Shown here: positions 54,565 through 64,000 of the stretch, one piece after another
Layout of the letters: each line of letters begins with the position of its first letter
How positions within the stretch are numbered: the first letter of the stretch is position 1
Assembly: GCF_000463015.1 (NCBI RefSeq)
Contig: NC_022247.1
Location: 1,240,001 to 1,304,000 of the forward strand
Direction of reading: 5' to 3'
Length of the DNA stretch: 64,000 nucleotides
From: Variovorax paradoxus B4
GTDB lineage: Bacteria; Pseudomonadota; Gammaproteobacteria; Burkholderiales; Burkholderiaceae_C
Position numbers and translations under genes: made by a program
Notes under the pieces: model-generated
Seen by the model: only the letters and a program-made list of their open reading frames with translations
The model's database searches: none
Told to the model about the DNA's origin: nothing

Positions 54565-56169
54565 TTACAACTGGTCCGTCGGCACGAACCAGGAGAACAG
54601 CAGCAGCTGCAGCCGCGTGAGCATGCTCGAATCGGGTTCGCTGTCGAGCACCTCGTTGTCCACGTCTCCGGTGCCTATCCATTGCACGTTCTCGCCGTCG
54701 GGCATCAGCACGACGCGGTAGACGCCCTCGATGTCGTCCAGCTGGTAGGCGTACAGCAATGCCTGCGCCAGCTCGAAACTGCGCACGCGAACGCCGAACT
54801 CGGTGTTCAGCCGCGCCGAGCGCGGGTCGAGGTTCATGGAGCCGAGCAGCACCCATTCGCGGTCGACCAGCGCCAGCTTGGCATGCAGGCGGCCGCGTGC
54901 CTTCTTGAGCAGGTCGCGGAACTGGCGCTTGCGCTTGAGCTGCTGGGTGCTGACCTCGTACAGGTTCACGCCCAGCTTCAGCATGTCGACGCGATAGCGG
55001 TTGTAGTTGATGTTAACCAGCGGCTCGTCGCTGTCCGCCAGCGAATTGGTGATGACGCTGATGCGCACGCCGCGCTCCCGGCCCTCCCGGATGCGGGCCA
55101 TGCCTTCGTCGCCGGGAATGAAATAGGGCGAGATCACCACCACGTCCGAGCGCGCCGTGGCGGTCATCTCATGAAAACGCGCCGCCAGCGATTCGGCCGG
55201 TGACGCGAGGGTGCCCAGCGCCTTGTTGGGGCTGTCGGCCGCGGCATGGGCGTCGGCGCGCATCCATTTCACGCCGCCGATGTCGGCCAGCTGGGCGCCG
55301 AGCGGCGGATCGCCCATCAGGTCGGTGCCCTGCAGGGCGGCGGGCGGCGGGGCGTGGGCCGGCGAGGTGGCGGCTTCGAACTCGGACTTCAGCGCCTCGG
55401 GCGTACCGCTGGCGCTTGCAACCCGCTGGAGCGGGTAGACGACGTCGCTGTTCCAGTAGGTGTCGAAGATGCGGGCGGCTTCCGGAACCACGGGGCCGGC
55501 CATGATCAGTTCGAAGTCGATGAAGTTGGCGCCCTCGCTGCGCAGGAAATACTCGTCGGCCAGGTTGCGGCCGCCGGCGATGGCCATGGCGCCATCGGCC
55601 ACGAAGAGCTTGTTGTGCATGCGATGGTTGAGGCGGCGGAAATCGCCGAAGAATTCCAGCCAGCGCGTGGCCGAGTGGTCGCGGGCGTTCACGAAGGGGT
55701 TGAACAGCCGGACCTCGGCGTTGGGTTCCGCGGCCAGGGCGAGCAGCAGGCGGTCCATGCCGGTCGTGTAGAAGTCGTCGAGCAGCAGGCGCACCCGCAC
55801 GCCGCGCCGCGCGGCATCGCGCAGTTCGCGCAGCAGCAGGCGACCGGTCTTGTCGTTGCCGAGCTGATAGGTCTGCACGTCCAGGGAAGCCTGCGCCCGC
55901 CGCATCAGTTCGAACCGCGCATCGAGCGCATAGGACGCCTCCACCAGCGGCCGGACGCTCGACAGCCCGTCGTGCCCGGCGTTCAGGCTGGCCGCTGCGC
56001 GGCCGAGTGTGGTGGAAGGGGAGCCGGCAATCGACAGCGTCGGCGGCTCGGGCGTGCGCGGAGGAAGGCCGGCGCAGCCTGCGAGCACAACGGCGATGCC
56101 AGCGGCCACCAGCCACAGCGCCAGGCCGCGCAGCGCGGGAAACGAAGAGGCGATGAGCTTGTCGAGCAT
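54565..56169 (-). CDS. Phospholipase D-superfamily lipoprotein, cardiolipin synthase C-like
   Basis: This 534-residue protein has two HKD catalytic motifs (HNKLFVADGAMAIAGG near residue 188 and HAKLALVDREWVLLGS near 440), as in ClsC-type cardiolipin synthases, which join phospholipids. The start is the ATG at 56167-56169; the segment LWLVAAGIAVVLAGC is a lipoprotein signal with lipobox LAGC, so it is probably membrane-tethered on the periplasmic side. The long frame upstream is not conserved. It is divergent from the TonB receptor at 56354. Confidence 0.87.
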   Translation of the reverse strand: MLDKLIASSFPALRGLALWLVAAGIAVVLAGCAGLPPRTPEPPTLSIAGSPSTTLGRAAASLNAGHDGLSSVRPLVEASYALDARFELMRRAQASLDVQTYQLGNDKTGRLLLRELRDAARRGVRVRLLLDDFYTTGMDRLLLALAAEPNAEVRLFNPFVNARDHSATRWLEFFGDFRRLNHRMHNKLFVADGAMAIAGGRNLADEYFLRSEGANFIDFELIMAGPVVPEAARIFDTYWNSDVVYPLQRVASASGTPEALKSEFEAATSPAHAPPPAALQGTDLMGDPPLGAQLADIGGVKWMRADAHAAADSPNKALGTLASPAESLAARFHEMTATARSDVVVISPYFIPGDEGMARIREGRERGVRISVITNSLADSDEPLVNINYNRYRVDMLKLGVNLYEVSTQQLKRKRQFRDLLKKARGRLHAKLALVDREWVLLGSMNLDPRSARLNTEFGVRVRSFELAQALLYAYQLDDIEGVYRVVLMPDGENVQWIGTGDVDNEVLDSEPDSSMLTRLQLLLFSWFVPTDQL

Positions 56170-56311
56170 GGGGCCTGCGAACGCACACGACGTGCGGCCG
56201 GGATCGTAGCCGCTTTGCCTTGCGCCGCGCCCCGCCGCCCAGCCCATGCATTGCCTGAACGCCCCTTGCCGATTCGGGGAAATCGGAACAGATGAGACTT
56301 TATAACTATTA

Positions 56312-56330
56312 GAATGCGAATCGTTCTTAA
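56312..56330 (+). promoter_or_regulatory. Fur box candidate before the first TonB receptor
   Basis: The 19-mer GAATGCGAATCGTTCTTAA fits the hexamer-repeat form of a Fur box (GAATG-CGAATC-GTTCTTA against GATAATGATAATCATTATC) and lies in an AT-rich patch 24 bp upstream of the receptor start. Iron-repressed expression of the receptor is expected. Confidence 0.65.
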
Positions 56331-56353
56331 TAATGTTTCGGAGTGGAGAAGGA

Positions 56354-58474
56354 ATGAAGAGGTTCATGGCGGGGCGCAAAGTCGCATCGGTGCTGGCAGG
56401 CTGCATGGCGATTTACGTGCATCACCAGGTTCTGGCCCAGACCGCGGCGCCCGGCGCCTTGCCGGAAGTGAAGGTCGATGCAAGCGCCGAGGCTGAAACC
56501 GCGACGTCGCCGGTGATCGGCTACCGCGCCAGGAACGCCGCAACCGCCACCAAGACCGACACGCCGCTGGCCGAAACGCCCCAATCGGTGACCGTGGTCA
56601 CGCGCGACCAGATGGTGGACCAGGGCGCGGGCAATCTTCAGGATGCGCTCAACTATGCGGCCGGCGTGCGCTCCGATGCCTATGGCCTGGACTCCCGCGC
56701 AGACAGCTTTTTGGTGCGCGGCAGCGAGCCATCCGGCTACCTCGACGGGCTGCAGATGTATTCCTCCGGCTGGTACACCGCGACGGCGCGCCCCGACCCC
56801 TACACGCTGGAGCGCCTCGAGGTGCTGCGCGGGCCGGCGGGCATGCTGTTCGGCGCCGGCACCGCAGGTGGTGTGGTCAACATGGTCAGCAAGCGTCCGC
56901 AGCAGCAGACGTATCGCGAGGTGGGGGTGCAGATCGGCTCCTGGGGCCGCAAGCAACTGCAGGCCGACCTGACCGGCCCGTTGACGGCGGACGGTGACTG
57001 GTCGTACCGTTTGGTGGCGCTGCAGCGCAAGGCCGACACACAGGTGGACTATGTGCCGGACGACCGCTCGCTCATCATGCCCTCGCTCACCTGGCGACCC
57101 AATACCGGGACCTCGCTGACGCTGCAGGGCTTGTGGCAAAAGGACAAGACCGGCAGCACTTCGCAGTTCTTCCCTTGGCAGGGCACCATCCTGCCGAATG
57201 TCAACGGCCCGCTGCCGGTTAATCGGTTCATCGGAGAGCCGGGCGACGGCTACGACACCGAGCGCAAGACCTTCGGCTGGCTGTTCGAGCACAAATTCAA
57301 CGACCAGTGGACTTTCCGACAGAACTTCCGCATGTCGCGGACGTTCAACGACTCGCACTACCACTACGGAGATTTCTTTTCGCTGCCCGGTGGCTGGGGG
57401 CTGGACCCCGTCGGCCAACGCCTGCTCGGCCGCGTCAATGACAAGTCGCTGACCTGGACCCGAATGACAGGGGTCGACAACCACGTCGAGGGCCACTTCA
57501 ACACCGGCGCGCTACGCCATACGCTGTTGATCGGTGCCGAGTATTCGCGCCAGCGCCAGGACAAGCGCGAGGGCTCTGCCTACAGTTCCATCGACGCCTA
57601 TGCCCCTGTCTACGGTATTGGATACGTGCCGGTAACCGAGTTCACCGACCGCCCCCGCACCACCCAGCGCAATGCCGGCGTCTACGTGCAGGATCAGATG
57701 AAGTGGAACAACTGGATCTTCGTTGCCGGCCTGCGCCATGACCGCAGCACCTCGGGGACCGCGGGCAGCGCATCGGAGACGACCAGCGCCGACTCGGGCC
57801 GACTGGGCGTGATGTACACACTGCCTTCCGGGTGGTCGCCCTATGTAAGCTTCACGCAATCCTTCACGCCCCAGGCCGGCACCGATGCCAATGGCATGCT
57901 GTTCAAGCCATTGCGCGGCGAGCAGGTGGAGGCCGGTGTCAAGTACCAGCCGGAGGGCTCGGCGACGAGCTTTACCGCCTCGGTCTACTCGCTCAAGGAA
58001 AAGAACCGCATCGTCTCCGACAGCACCAATCCGGACTACGGCCGCCAAGTCGATTCGACGAAGAACAAGGGGCTGGAGCTCGAGTTCAAAACTACCGTGG
58101 CGCGTGACCTCGATCTCATCGCCAACTACACATACATCGACGTCGATCACAAGCTCACCGACATGCCGCGTAACCAGGTGTCGGTCTGGGGCAAGTACCG
58201 CTTCTCCATCGCCGGCGTGCCGGGTTTCTCGGCTGGTGCCGGGTTGCGCTACATGGGTGGTTTCCGCGACGTGGAGGGCAGCAGCGTGGGACCGCGCCTG
58301 CCTGCCGTGGCCTTGCTGGACCTGATGCTTGCCTACGAGTCAGACAAGTGGCGTTACGCCCTGAACATCAACAATGCGGCCGACAAGACCTATTTCAGTA
58401 CCTGTCTGGCGCGCGGCGACTGCTGGTACGGCTCGCGCCGCAACATCGTGGCAAGCGCGACCTATCGCTTTTGA
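56354..58474 (+). CDS. TonB-dependent siderophore receptor (FhuE/FpvA class)
   Basis: This 706-residue outer-membrane receptor imports a ferric siderophore using TonB energy. The start at ATG 56354 follows GGAGAAGGA. A signal peptide ends near HHQVLAQ; the plug domain has DTPLAETPQSVTVVTRDQM and RLEVLRGPAGMLFGAGTAGGVVN, and the 22-strand barrel ends NIVASATYRF with terminal Phe. No STN signalling domain is present. Local base use is less GC-rich than the neighbours, hinting at separate ancestry. The PepSY gene follows after 30 bp. Confidence 0.92.
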   Translation: MKRFMAGRKVASVLAGCMAIYVHHQVLAQTAAPGALPEVKVDASAEAETATSPVIGYRARNAATATKTDTPLAETPQSVTVVTRDQMVDQGAGNLQDALNYAAGVRSDAYGLDSRADSFLVRGSEPSGYLDGLQMYSSGWYTATARPDPYTLERLEVLRGPAGMLFGAGTAGGVVNMVSKRPQQQTYREVGVQIGSWGRKQLQADLTGPLTADGDWSYRLVALQRKADTQVDYVPDDRSLIMPSLTWRPNTGTSLTLQGLWQKDKTGSTSQFFPWQGTILPNVNGPLPVNRFIGEPGDGYDTERKTFGWLFEHKFNDQWTFRQNFRMSRTFNDSHYHYGDFFSLPGGWGLDPVGQRLLGRVNDKSLTWTRMTGVDNHVEGHFNTGALRHTLLIGAEYSRQRQDKREGSAYSSIDAYAPVYGIGYVPVTEFTDRPRTTQRNAGVYVQDQMKWNNWIFVAGLRHDRSTSGTAGSASETTSADSGRLGVMYTLPSGWSPYVSFTQSFTPQAGTDANGMLFKPLRGEQVEAGVKYQPEGSATSFTASVYSLKEKNRIVSDSTNPDYGRQVDSTKNKGLELEFKTTVARDLDLIANYTYIDVDHKLTDMPRNQVSVWGKYRFSIAGVPGFSAGAGLRYMGGFRDVEGSSVGPRLPAVALLDLMLAYESDKWRYALNINNAADKTYFSTCLARGDCWYGSRRNIVASATYRF

Positions 58475-58504
58475 TATTTCCCTTTCGATGAGAGCAGCAA
58501 CGAC

Positions 58505-59701
58505 ATGAACAGCCGAAAGATCAAGACCTGGGCCTGGGTGCACAAGTGGAGCAGCCTCGTGTGCACCGTGTTCATGCTGCTGTTGTGCATCACGGGTTTG
58601 CCGCTGATCTTCCATCACGAGATCGGTCACCTGCTGGGCACCGAGGTCGAATCGCCCAAGATGCCCGCGCATACGCCGCGCGTGAGCCTGGACCGCGTGC
58701 TCGAAACGGCGCGTGCGAAGCACCCCGACCGCGTGGTGCAGTTCGTTTCGCAGCCGGAGGACGACGACGGCCTGTGGTTCGTCACGCTCACGCCAACGCC
58801 TGCACCCACGGACGACTTCAAGTCGGTGGCGGTGGACGCGCGCACCGGCGCCGTGCTTGCGCAGCCCAAGCTCGACGAAGGCTTCATGTACGTGATGTTC
58901 AAGCTGCACGTCGACCTGTTCGCCGGCCTCGCGGGCAAGCTGTTCCTGGGTTTCATGGGCTTGCTGCTGCTGGTGGCCATCGTCTCCGGCGTGGTGCTCT
59001 ATGCGCCGTTCATGCGCAAGCTCGACTTCGGCACCGTGCGGCGCGAGAAGCGCCCGCGCCTGAAGTGGCTCGACCTGCACAACCTGCTGGGCATCGTCAC
59101 GCTGGTCTGGCTGTTCGTGGTGGGCTCCACCGGCATGATCAACACCTGGGCCGACCTGGTCATCAAGTACTGGCAGTACGACCAGCTCAGCGCGCTTCTC
59201 GCGCCCTACAAGAACGAGCCGACAGTGCCCGTGGCCCAGCGCGCATCGGTGCAGCGCTCGATGGAGGTCGCGCTCCAGCAGACGCCCGACATGAAGCTGT
59301 CCTTCGTCGCGTTCCCCGGCACGGCGTTCTCGAGCCCGCACCACACCACCTTCTTCATGCGCGGCAACGAACCCTTCACCTCGAAGCTGCTGCAGCCGGT
59401 GCTGGTCGACGCCAAGACGGCCCAGGTGACCGCGGCGCCGAAGATGCCCTGGTACCTGACGGCGCTGCTGGTGTCGCAGCCGCTGCACTTCGGCGACTAC
59501 GCCGGCATGCCGATGCAGATCATCTGGGCGCTGCTCGACATCGCGACCATCATCGTGCTGGGCAGCGGGCTGTACCTGTGGCTCAAGCGCGGCAACACCG
59601 TGCCTGCCCCGGCCGCACCGGTGGCGGCAGGCCCCGGGCACAGGCCGCAGCATGGCGGGCAGCAGCCTGATCCGGCGCCTGCCATGAAGGTGCAGGCATG
59701 A
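58505..59701 (+). CDS. PepSY-domain membrane protein (iron-uptake associated)
   Basis: This 398-residue inner-membrane protein of the PepSY-associated TM family (PiuB/FsrB-like) begins WVHKWSSLVCTVFMLLLCITGLP, the family's first helix, followed by a PepSY domain (SLDRVLETARAKHPDRVVQ), a second helix pair (GKLFLGFMGLLLLVAIVSGVVL), a TM near residue 200 (NLLGIVTLVWLFVVG) and a last helix near 345. Such proteins are found with siderophore receptors and are proposed to reduce ferric siderophores. The C-terminal tail is Pro/His-rich. It overlaps the next small gene by 4 bp. Confidence 0.9.
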   Translation: MNSRKIKTWAWVHKWSSLVCTVFMLLLCITGLPLIFHHEIGHLLGTEVESPKMPAHTPRVSLDRVLETARAKHPDRVVQFVSQPEDDDGLWFVTLTPTPAPTDDFKSVAVDARTGAVLAQPKLDEGFMYVMFKLHVDLFAGLAGKLFLGFMGLLLLVAIVSGVVLYAPFMRKLDFGTVRREKRPRLKWLDLHNLLGIVTLVWLFVVGSTGMINTWADLVIKYWQYDQLSALLAPYKNEPTVPVAQRASVQRSMEVALQQTPDMKLSFVAFPGTAFSSPHHTTFFMRGNEPFTSKLLQPVLVDAKTAQVTAAPKMPWYLTALLVSQPLHFGDYAGMPMQIIWALLDIATIIVLGSGLYLWLKRGNTVPAPAAPVAAGPGHRPQHGGQQPDPAPAMKVQA

Positions 59702-59880
59702 AGCAGCGCCACAGCTTCTGGCACATGTGGGGCTGGCCGATCGTGCTCGGCGTGCTGACCACCTTCGGGCTGATCTCGGCGCTGTTCAGCGACGGCGGCC
59801 TGGGGGACATGCTGGCCTGGTTCGCGCTGGGTGTTCCCGTTGCCGTATCCGGCTGGTACGGCTGGCGCAGAAGAAGCTGA
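59698..59880 (+). CDS. Small (60 residues) two-helix membrane protein
   Basis: The ATG at 59698 overlaps the PepSY stop in an ATGA, which argues for a real translationally coupled gene. The protein has two hydrophobic segments (WGWPIVLGVLTTFGLISALF and MLAWFALGVPVAVSGWYGW) and a basic C-terminus (RRRS). It looks like the short partners that commonly follow PepSY membrane proteins in Burkholderiales. The function is unknown; it may stabilise the PepSY protein. Confidence 0.8.
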   Translation: MKQRHSFWHMWGWPIVLGVLTTFGLISALFSDGGLGDMLAWFALGVPVAVSGWYGWRRRS

Positions 59881-59943
59881 ATCCGGCCCGATCGGGTTCC
59901 TGCTAGTACGGGCAAGGGCGTGCGCCGAAGCAGAATCGGCGCA

Positions 59944-62103
59944 ATGAAGCCTGCATCTCTCGCCGTCGCCACAACCGCAACCGCCACTGTTGTTCGCCTG
60001 CTCCTGCTGGGAGCCCCGCTTGCCGCCCAGGCGCAGCAGCAGGAAGTGCAGTCGCAGCCCGACCGCGGCAGTCTTCCCCAAGTCACTGTCTCCACACCGC
60101 GCGGCGAGGTCGCTCCGTTCAACGTGCCCGGCTCGGTCGATCGCGTCGATGGCGCCGAGATGCGCGACAGCCGGCTGCAGGTCAATCTTTCCGAAGGCCT
60201 GGGCGGCGTTCCGGGCCTGCAGGTGCAGAACCGCATGAACTACGCGCAAGACCTGCAGCTGTCGATTCGCGGCTTTGGCGCGCGTTCCACCTTTGGCGTG
60301 CGCGGCGTGCGGCTGTATGTCGACGGCATTCCCGCCACGCTGCCAGACGGCCAGGGCCAGACCTCCAACATCGACATCGGCTCGCTCGATCGCATCGAGA
60401 TATTGCGCGGTCCGTTCTCCGCGCTGTACGGCAACTCCTCCGGCGGCGTGCTGCAGGCTTTCACCGCATCGGGCGAGGGGGCGCCGCGGCTTGCGTACTC
60501 GGCGGCCGGAGGGAGCTTCGGCACCTGGCGCCAGTCGCTCCAGGCCAGCGGGTCGCAGGGCGCGGTCGACTACCTGCTGAATGCCAGCCGCTTCCAGACC
60601 GACGGCTGGCGCGAGCACAGTGCGGCACGGCGCGACATTGCGAACGGCAAGCTCGGCATCGCGCTGGACAACGGCGACAAGCTCACGCTGGTGCTCAACA
60701 GCGTGCGCGTCAGCGCGCAGGATCCGCTGGGCCTCACGGCCGACCAGTACGCGCTGGCGCCGCGCAGCGCGCCGCTCGCCACGCAGTTCGACACCCGCAA
60801 GACGGTGGAGCAGACCCAGGCGGGCCTGCTGTACGAGCGCCGAGTCAGCGCCGCGCAGTCGCTGCGGCTCATGGTCTATGGCGGCGAGCGCAAGACCGTG
60901 CAGTACCAGTCGATCCCGCCTTCGGCGCAGCAGAACCCGCTGCATGCGGGCGGCGTGATCGACCTCAAGCGCCAGTACGGCGGGGTCGATCTGCGCTGGA
61001 CCGCCGCGCTGCAACTGGCCGACCGGCCGCTCGAACTGGTGGCGGGCCTGGGCTACGACAGCCTGCGCGAACAGCGCCGCGGCTACGAGAACTACCTCGG
61101 CCGCGTGGCCTCGCCCGTGCTGGGCGTGCAAGGCCGCCTGCGGCGCAGCGAGCGCAACGAGGTCTGGAACCTCGATCCCTACGCCCAGGCCACCTGGCGC
61201 CTCGCGGAGCAATGGACGCTCGAGGCCGGCGTGCGCCGAAGCAGCGTGCACTTCGATTCGCAGGACCGCTACATCGTGGGCGCCAACCGCGATGACAGCG
61301 GCAGCGCGCGCTACAGCAAGACGCTGCCCGTGGCTTCGCTGCGCTACCAGGCGACGCCCGATCTCGCACTGTATGGCTCGATCGGCCGTGGCTTCGAGAC
61401 ACCCACGCTCAACGAGCTTTCCTACCGCGCGGGCGGTGCCAGCGGGCTCAACTTCGCGCTGCGGCCCTCCGTCAACGACAGCGTCGAGCTGGGCGCGAAG
61501 GCGCGGCTGGGCGCAGGCTTGCTGACGGCGGCGCTGTTCCAGACCCGCACGCGCGACGAGATCGTGACCGACACCAACAGCGGCGGCCGCGCCACTTTCC
61601 AGAACGCGGGCCGCACGCGGCGCAACGGCTTCGAACTGGCCTGGCAGCACGAGACGGCCAGCCACTGGCGCACCCAGCTTGCCTACACCTGGCTTGACGC
61701 GCGCTACCGCGATGCCTTCTGCTCGCCGTCGCCCTGCGCGGCATCCAACACGGTGGCGGCGGGCAACCGCATTCCGGGCATTGCGCGGCAGTCGCTCTTT
61801 GCGTCGCTGGGCTGGGTGCCGCCCGAAGGCTGGCGGGCCGGCGTCGAGATGCGTGCGCTCGGACGCATGCAGGCCAACGACGTCAACACCGCCAGCGCGC
61901 CGGGCTATGCCGTCGCGGCGCTGTACGCCGGCTACCTGAAGAAATGGGAACGCTGGGAGTTCAACGCCTTTGCGCGCGTCGACAACCTGTTCGACCGCCG
62001 CTACGTGGGCTCGCTGATCGTCAACGAGGGCAACGCGCGCTACTACGAGCCCGCGCCGGGCCGCAACTGGACGGTGGGCCTGAGCGGCGCCTACCGCTTC
62101 TGA
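59944..62103 (+). CDS. TonB-dependent outer-membrane receptor (FecA/IutA-like)
   Basis: This 719-residue receptor has a signal peptide (LLLLGAPLAAQAQ), a TonB box region near PQVTVSTPR, a plug domain (LQLSIRGFGARSTFGVRGVRLYVDG, RIEILRGPFSALYGNSSGGVL) and a barrel ending TVGLSGAYRF. The start is ATG 59944; an ATG/GTG a few codons upstream is possible. The substrate is unknown: ferric siderophore or another metal chelate is likely from the company of PepSY genes. It is only distantly similar to the receptor at 56354. It converges on the FAD oxidase with a 3-bp gap. Confidence 0.9.
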   Translation: MKPASLAVATTATATVVRLLLLGAPLAAQAQQQEVQSQPDRGSLPQVTVSTPRGEVAPFNVPGSVDRVDGAEMRDSRLQVNLSEGLGGVPGLQVQNRMNYAQDLQLSIRGFGARSTFGVRGVRLYVDGIPATLPDGQGQTSNIDIGSLDRIEILRGPFSALYGNSSGGVLQAFTASGEGAPRLAYSAAGGSFGTWRQSLQASGSQGAVDYLLNASRFQTDGWREHSAARRDIANGKLGIALDNGDKLTLVLNSVRVSAQDPLGLTADQYALAPRSAPLATQFDTRKTVEQTQAGLLYERRVSAAQSLRLMVYGGERKTVQYQSIPPSAQQNPLHAGGVIDLKRQYGGVDLRWTAALQLADRPLELVAGLGYDSLREQRRGYENYLGRVASPVLGVQGRLRRSERNEVWNLDPYAQATWRLAEQWTLEAGVRRSSVHFDSQDRYIVGANRDDSGSARYSKTLPVASLRYQATPDLALYGSIGRGFETPTLNELSYRAGGASGLNFALRPSVNDSVELGAKARLGAGLLTAALFQTRTRDEIVTDTNSGGRATFQNAGRTRRNGFELAWQHETASHWRTQLAYTWLDARYRDAFCSPSPCAASNTVAAGNRIPGIARQSLFASLGWVPPEGWRAGVEMRALGRMQANDVNTASAPGYAVAALYAGYLKKWERWEFNAFARVDNLFDRRYVGSLIVNEGNARYYEPAPGRNWTVGLSGAYRF

Positions 62104-62106
62104 GGC

Positions 62107-63411
62107 TCAGACGCCGCCGTCCGTCATGCGGTACCAGCCGATCACGGCCGACACATAGAGGCGGCGCAGGCCATAGAGCGGGAACGGACGCATGTCCGAT
62201 GGCTGCACCGGCAGCGCCTTCTTGTCCCCCGTGGCGACGTACTGCGCCAGCGCCTGGCCCATGCGCGTCTGCAGGCCGACCCCGCGGCCCTGGCAGCCGA
62301 TGTCGATCAGCAGGCCCGGTGCGGGCTCGTGCAGGTGCGGCAGGTAGTCGCGCGTGATCGCGACATGGCCGCACCAGCGGTAGGCAATGGGCACGCCCGC
62401 CGCCTGCGGGAACAGCTTGGCGACCACGTGCTCCAGGTGCGACCAGTCGCCCGGCTGGCCGGCGTCGGGCTCGCGGAAGGTGCCGCGTCCGCCCATCAGC
62501 AAGCGGCCGGCGTGGTCCAGGCGGTAGTACAGCAGCAGGTTGCGCGCATCGGAAGAGACGTGGCCTTCGGGCAGCACGGTCTTGCGTGCCGCCTCGGGCA
62601 GCGGCTCGGTCGCGACCTGGAACGAGTTCGCGTTGATGATGGTCTTGCGCAGGCCGGGCCACAGGCCATCGGTGTAGCCGTTGGTGCACATCACCACGCG
62701 CTCGGCCGTCACGCGCGGGCCGCGCGCGGTGGCGGCCTGCCATTTGCCGTTGGCCTGGGTGAGCTGCGTCACGGGCGTGCCGGTGTGAATGACCACGCCG
62801 GCCGCCTGCGCCACGCGCGCCAGTTCGCGCGCGTAGCTCAGCGGCTGCACGCCGCCGCCGCGCGGATCGAGCCAGCCGCCGAAGTACTTGTCGGTGCCGA
62901 GCAGGCGCGCGGTCTCGTGGCGGTCGAGCTGGCGCGCGGCCACGCCCTGTGCTTGCCAGTCGTGCGTGCGGCGCTCGGCCAGCTGCAAGGCGGTCGGCGT
63001 GTGCGCGCCCTGGATCCAGCCCTGACGCGTGCGGGGCACGTCCATGCCATGCTTGTCGATCAGGTCGAACACCGCATCGGCCGTGCCCTTGGCAAAGTCG
63101 ACCAGGCGCTGGCCTTCTTCGGGGCCGAACATGCGCAGCAGTTCGCTCGGATCGTGCTTGAGGCCCGGGATGACCTGGCCTCCGTTGCGGCCCGAGCCGC
63201 CGAAGCCGATCTCCTTCGCTTCGAGCACCACCACGCGCACGCCGCGCTCGGCCAGGTGCAGCGCCGTGCTGAGGCCGCAGTAGCCGGCACCGATGACGAT
63301 CACGTCGGCCTGCGCGTCGGTGCCCAGCGGCGTGGTCGCCGGCGCGGGCGCCGCGGTGGCGGCCCAGAGCGACGGGGCGAGCGGAAAGAATTCCTGCGAC
63401 GGGTTCGGCAT
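62107..63411 (-). CDS. FAD-dependent amine/amino-acid oxidoreductase (DadA/PuuB-like)
   Basis: This 434-residue flavoprotein of the DAO family has the Rossmann motif [21 protein letters not shown] at residues 37-57 and the second FAD element [12 protein letters not shown], which is typical of gamma-glutamylputrescine oxidase (PuuB/OrdL). The C-terminal [19 protein letters not shown] segment binds the flavin. Putrescine or other amine oxidation is a likely role, supported by the amino-acid ABC ATPase just upstream. The start is the ATG at 63409-63411. Confidence 0.86.
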   Translation of the reverse strand: MPNPSQEFFPLAPSLWAATAAPAPATTPLGTDAQADVIVIGAGYCGLSTALHLAERGVRVVVLEAKEIGFGGSGRNGGQVIPGLKHDPSELLRMFGPEEGQRLVDFAKGTADAVFDLIDKHGMDVPRTRQGWIQGAHTPTALQLAERRTHDWQAQGVAARQLDRHETARLLGTDKYFGGWLDPRGGGVQPLSYARELARVAQAAGVVIHTGTPVTQLTQANGKWQAATARGPRVTAERVVMCTNGYTDGLWPGLRKTIINANSFQVATEPLPEAARKTVLPEGHVSSDARNLLLYYRLDHAGRLLMGGRGTFREPDAGQPGDWSHLEHVVAKLFPQAAGVPIAYRWCGHVAITRDYLPHLHEPAPGLLIDIGCQGRGVGLQTRMGQALAQYVATGDKKALPVQPSDMRPFPLYGLRRLYVSAVIGWYRMTDGGV

Positions 63412-63420
63412 GAAAGCCCT

Positions 63421-64000
63421 TCAGAGCGGATGGAGCACGCGGCGCAGGAAGTCCTGCGTGCGCGGGTTCTGCGGGTTGTTGAGCAGCTCGGCGGCAGGGC
63501 CCTGTTCGACGATCACGCCGCCGTCGATGAAGACCACGCGGTCGGCCACCTCGCGTGCGAACTGCATCTCGTGCGTGACCACCACCATCGTCATGCCGGT
63601 GCCGGCGAGCTTGCGCATCACCTGCAGCACGTCGCCGACGAGCTCGGGGTCGAGCGCCGAGGTGGGCTCGTCGAACAGGATGGCCCTGGGCCGCATGGCC
63701 AGCGCGCGCGCAATGGCCACGCGCTGCTGCTGCCCGCCCGACAGTTCGGGCGGATGCGCCGCGGCCTTGTCGGCCAGGCCGACGCTCGCGAGCAGCTCGC
63801 GGGCATGCACGATGGCGGCGGCGCGGTCTTCGCCCTTCACGTAGACAGGCCCCTCGATCACGTTCTCGAGCACCGTGCGGTGCGGGAACAGGTTGAAGCG
63901 CTGGAACACCATCGCCACCTCGGCACGGATGGCCTTGATCGACGCGTGCTGCCTGTCCACGCGCCGGCCATCGATGTCGATGCTGCCGCCCGAATAGCTT
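63421..64000 (-). CDS. Polar amino acid ABC transporter ATPase (GlnQ/HisP family; 5' end cut)
   Basis: The C-terminal about 193 residues of an amino-acid-type ATPase are visible; the start and Walker A lie beyond the window edge. The Q-loop is [18 protein letters not shown], the signature [15 protein letters not shown], Walker [15 protein letters not shown] and the switch [16 protein letters not shown], all GlnQ-like. It lies 9 bp upstream of the FAD oxidase in the same direction, suggesting an operon for uptake and oxidation of an amine or amino acid. Confidence 0.93.
   Translation of the reverse strand, partial: SYSGGSIDIDGRRVDRQHASIKAIRAEVAMVFQRFNLFPHRTVLENVIEGPVYVKGEDRAAAIVHARELLASVGLADKAAAHPPELSGGQQQRVAIARALAMRPRAILFDEPTSALDPELVGDVLQVMRKLAGTGMTMVVVTHEMQFAREVADRVVFIDGGVIVEQGPAAELLNNPQNPRTQDFLRRVLHPL

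Overview
The window is a high-GC chromosomal segment of a beta-proteobacterium. Its gene content and protein sequences fit Comamonadaceae and most likely Variovorax, but this is an inference from recognised families (type II secretion cluster, Bug/TTT binding protein, polyol operon, OmpC-like porins); no 16S rRNA gene is present. Coding density is high, no tRNA, rRNA or CRISPR array was seen, and most long antisense frames are GC-rich shadows.

Layout. 1-10989: a type II secretion (general secretory pathway) cluster, gspG-H-I-J-K-L-M-N-D-E-F on the minus strand with gspC divergent. 11005-12594: threonine dehydratase ilvA. 12668-18000: an unstable stretch holding an amber-interrupted tyrosine recombinase, a decayed porin copy, a candidate small RNA, an OsmC/YhfA protein, coq7 and an intact porin. 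The two porin copies share a perfect 91-bp inverted repeat. 18110-25059: an oligopeptide-type ABC transporter operon with an M20 amidohydrolase inside it, ended by an IS4-type insertion (25063-26522) with an 11-bp target duplication lying over the last transporter gene's stop codon. 26587-27519: a twin-arginine-tagged LigB-type dioxygenase.

27530-37577: a sugar-phosphate block with zwf, a divergent ferric-iron/hexose-phosphate-type ABC transporter, a YihX-like phosphatase, transaldolase and pgi, interrupted by a lipocalin. 37726-41166: a DUF805 membrane protein, then pdxA-like dehydrogenase, a Bug binding protein and a divergent LysR regulator. 41342-52295: a polyol catabolic operon (mtlEFGK transporter, mannitol dehydrogenase, sorbitol-type SDR, FSA-like aldolase, fructokinase, AraC regulator, xylulokinase) that would feed mannitol, sorbitol and arabitol to fructose-6-phosphate and xylulose-5-phosphate. 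52364-54474: groES-groEL with both a sigma-32 promoter and a CIRCE operator. 54565-56169: a cardiolipin-synthase-like lipoprotein. 56312-62103: an iron uptake region with a Fur-like box, two TonB-dependent receptors, a PepSY membrane protein and a 60-residue membrane protein. 62107-64000: an amine-oxidase-type FAD enzyme and a truncated amino-acid ABC ATPase.

Most genes are ordinary core or catabolic genes. The least explained items are the candidate small RNA at 15144-15233, the 277-bp inverted-repeat element at 47854-48130 inside the polyol operon, the inverted porin repeat around osmC-coq7, and the sugar-phosphate uptake module.
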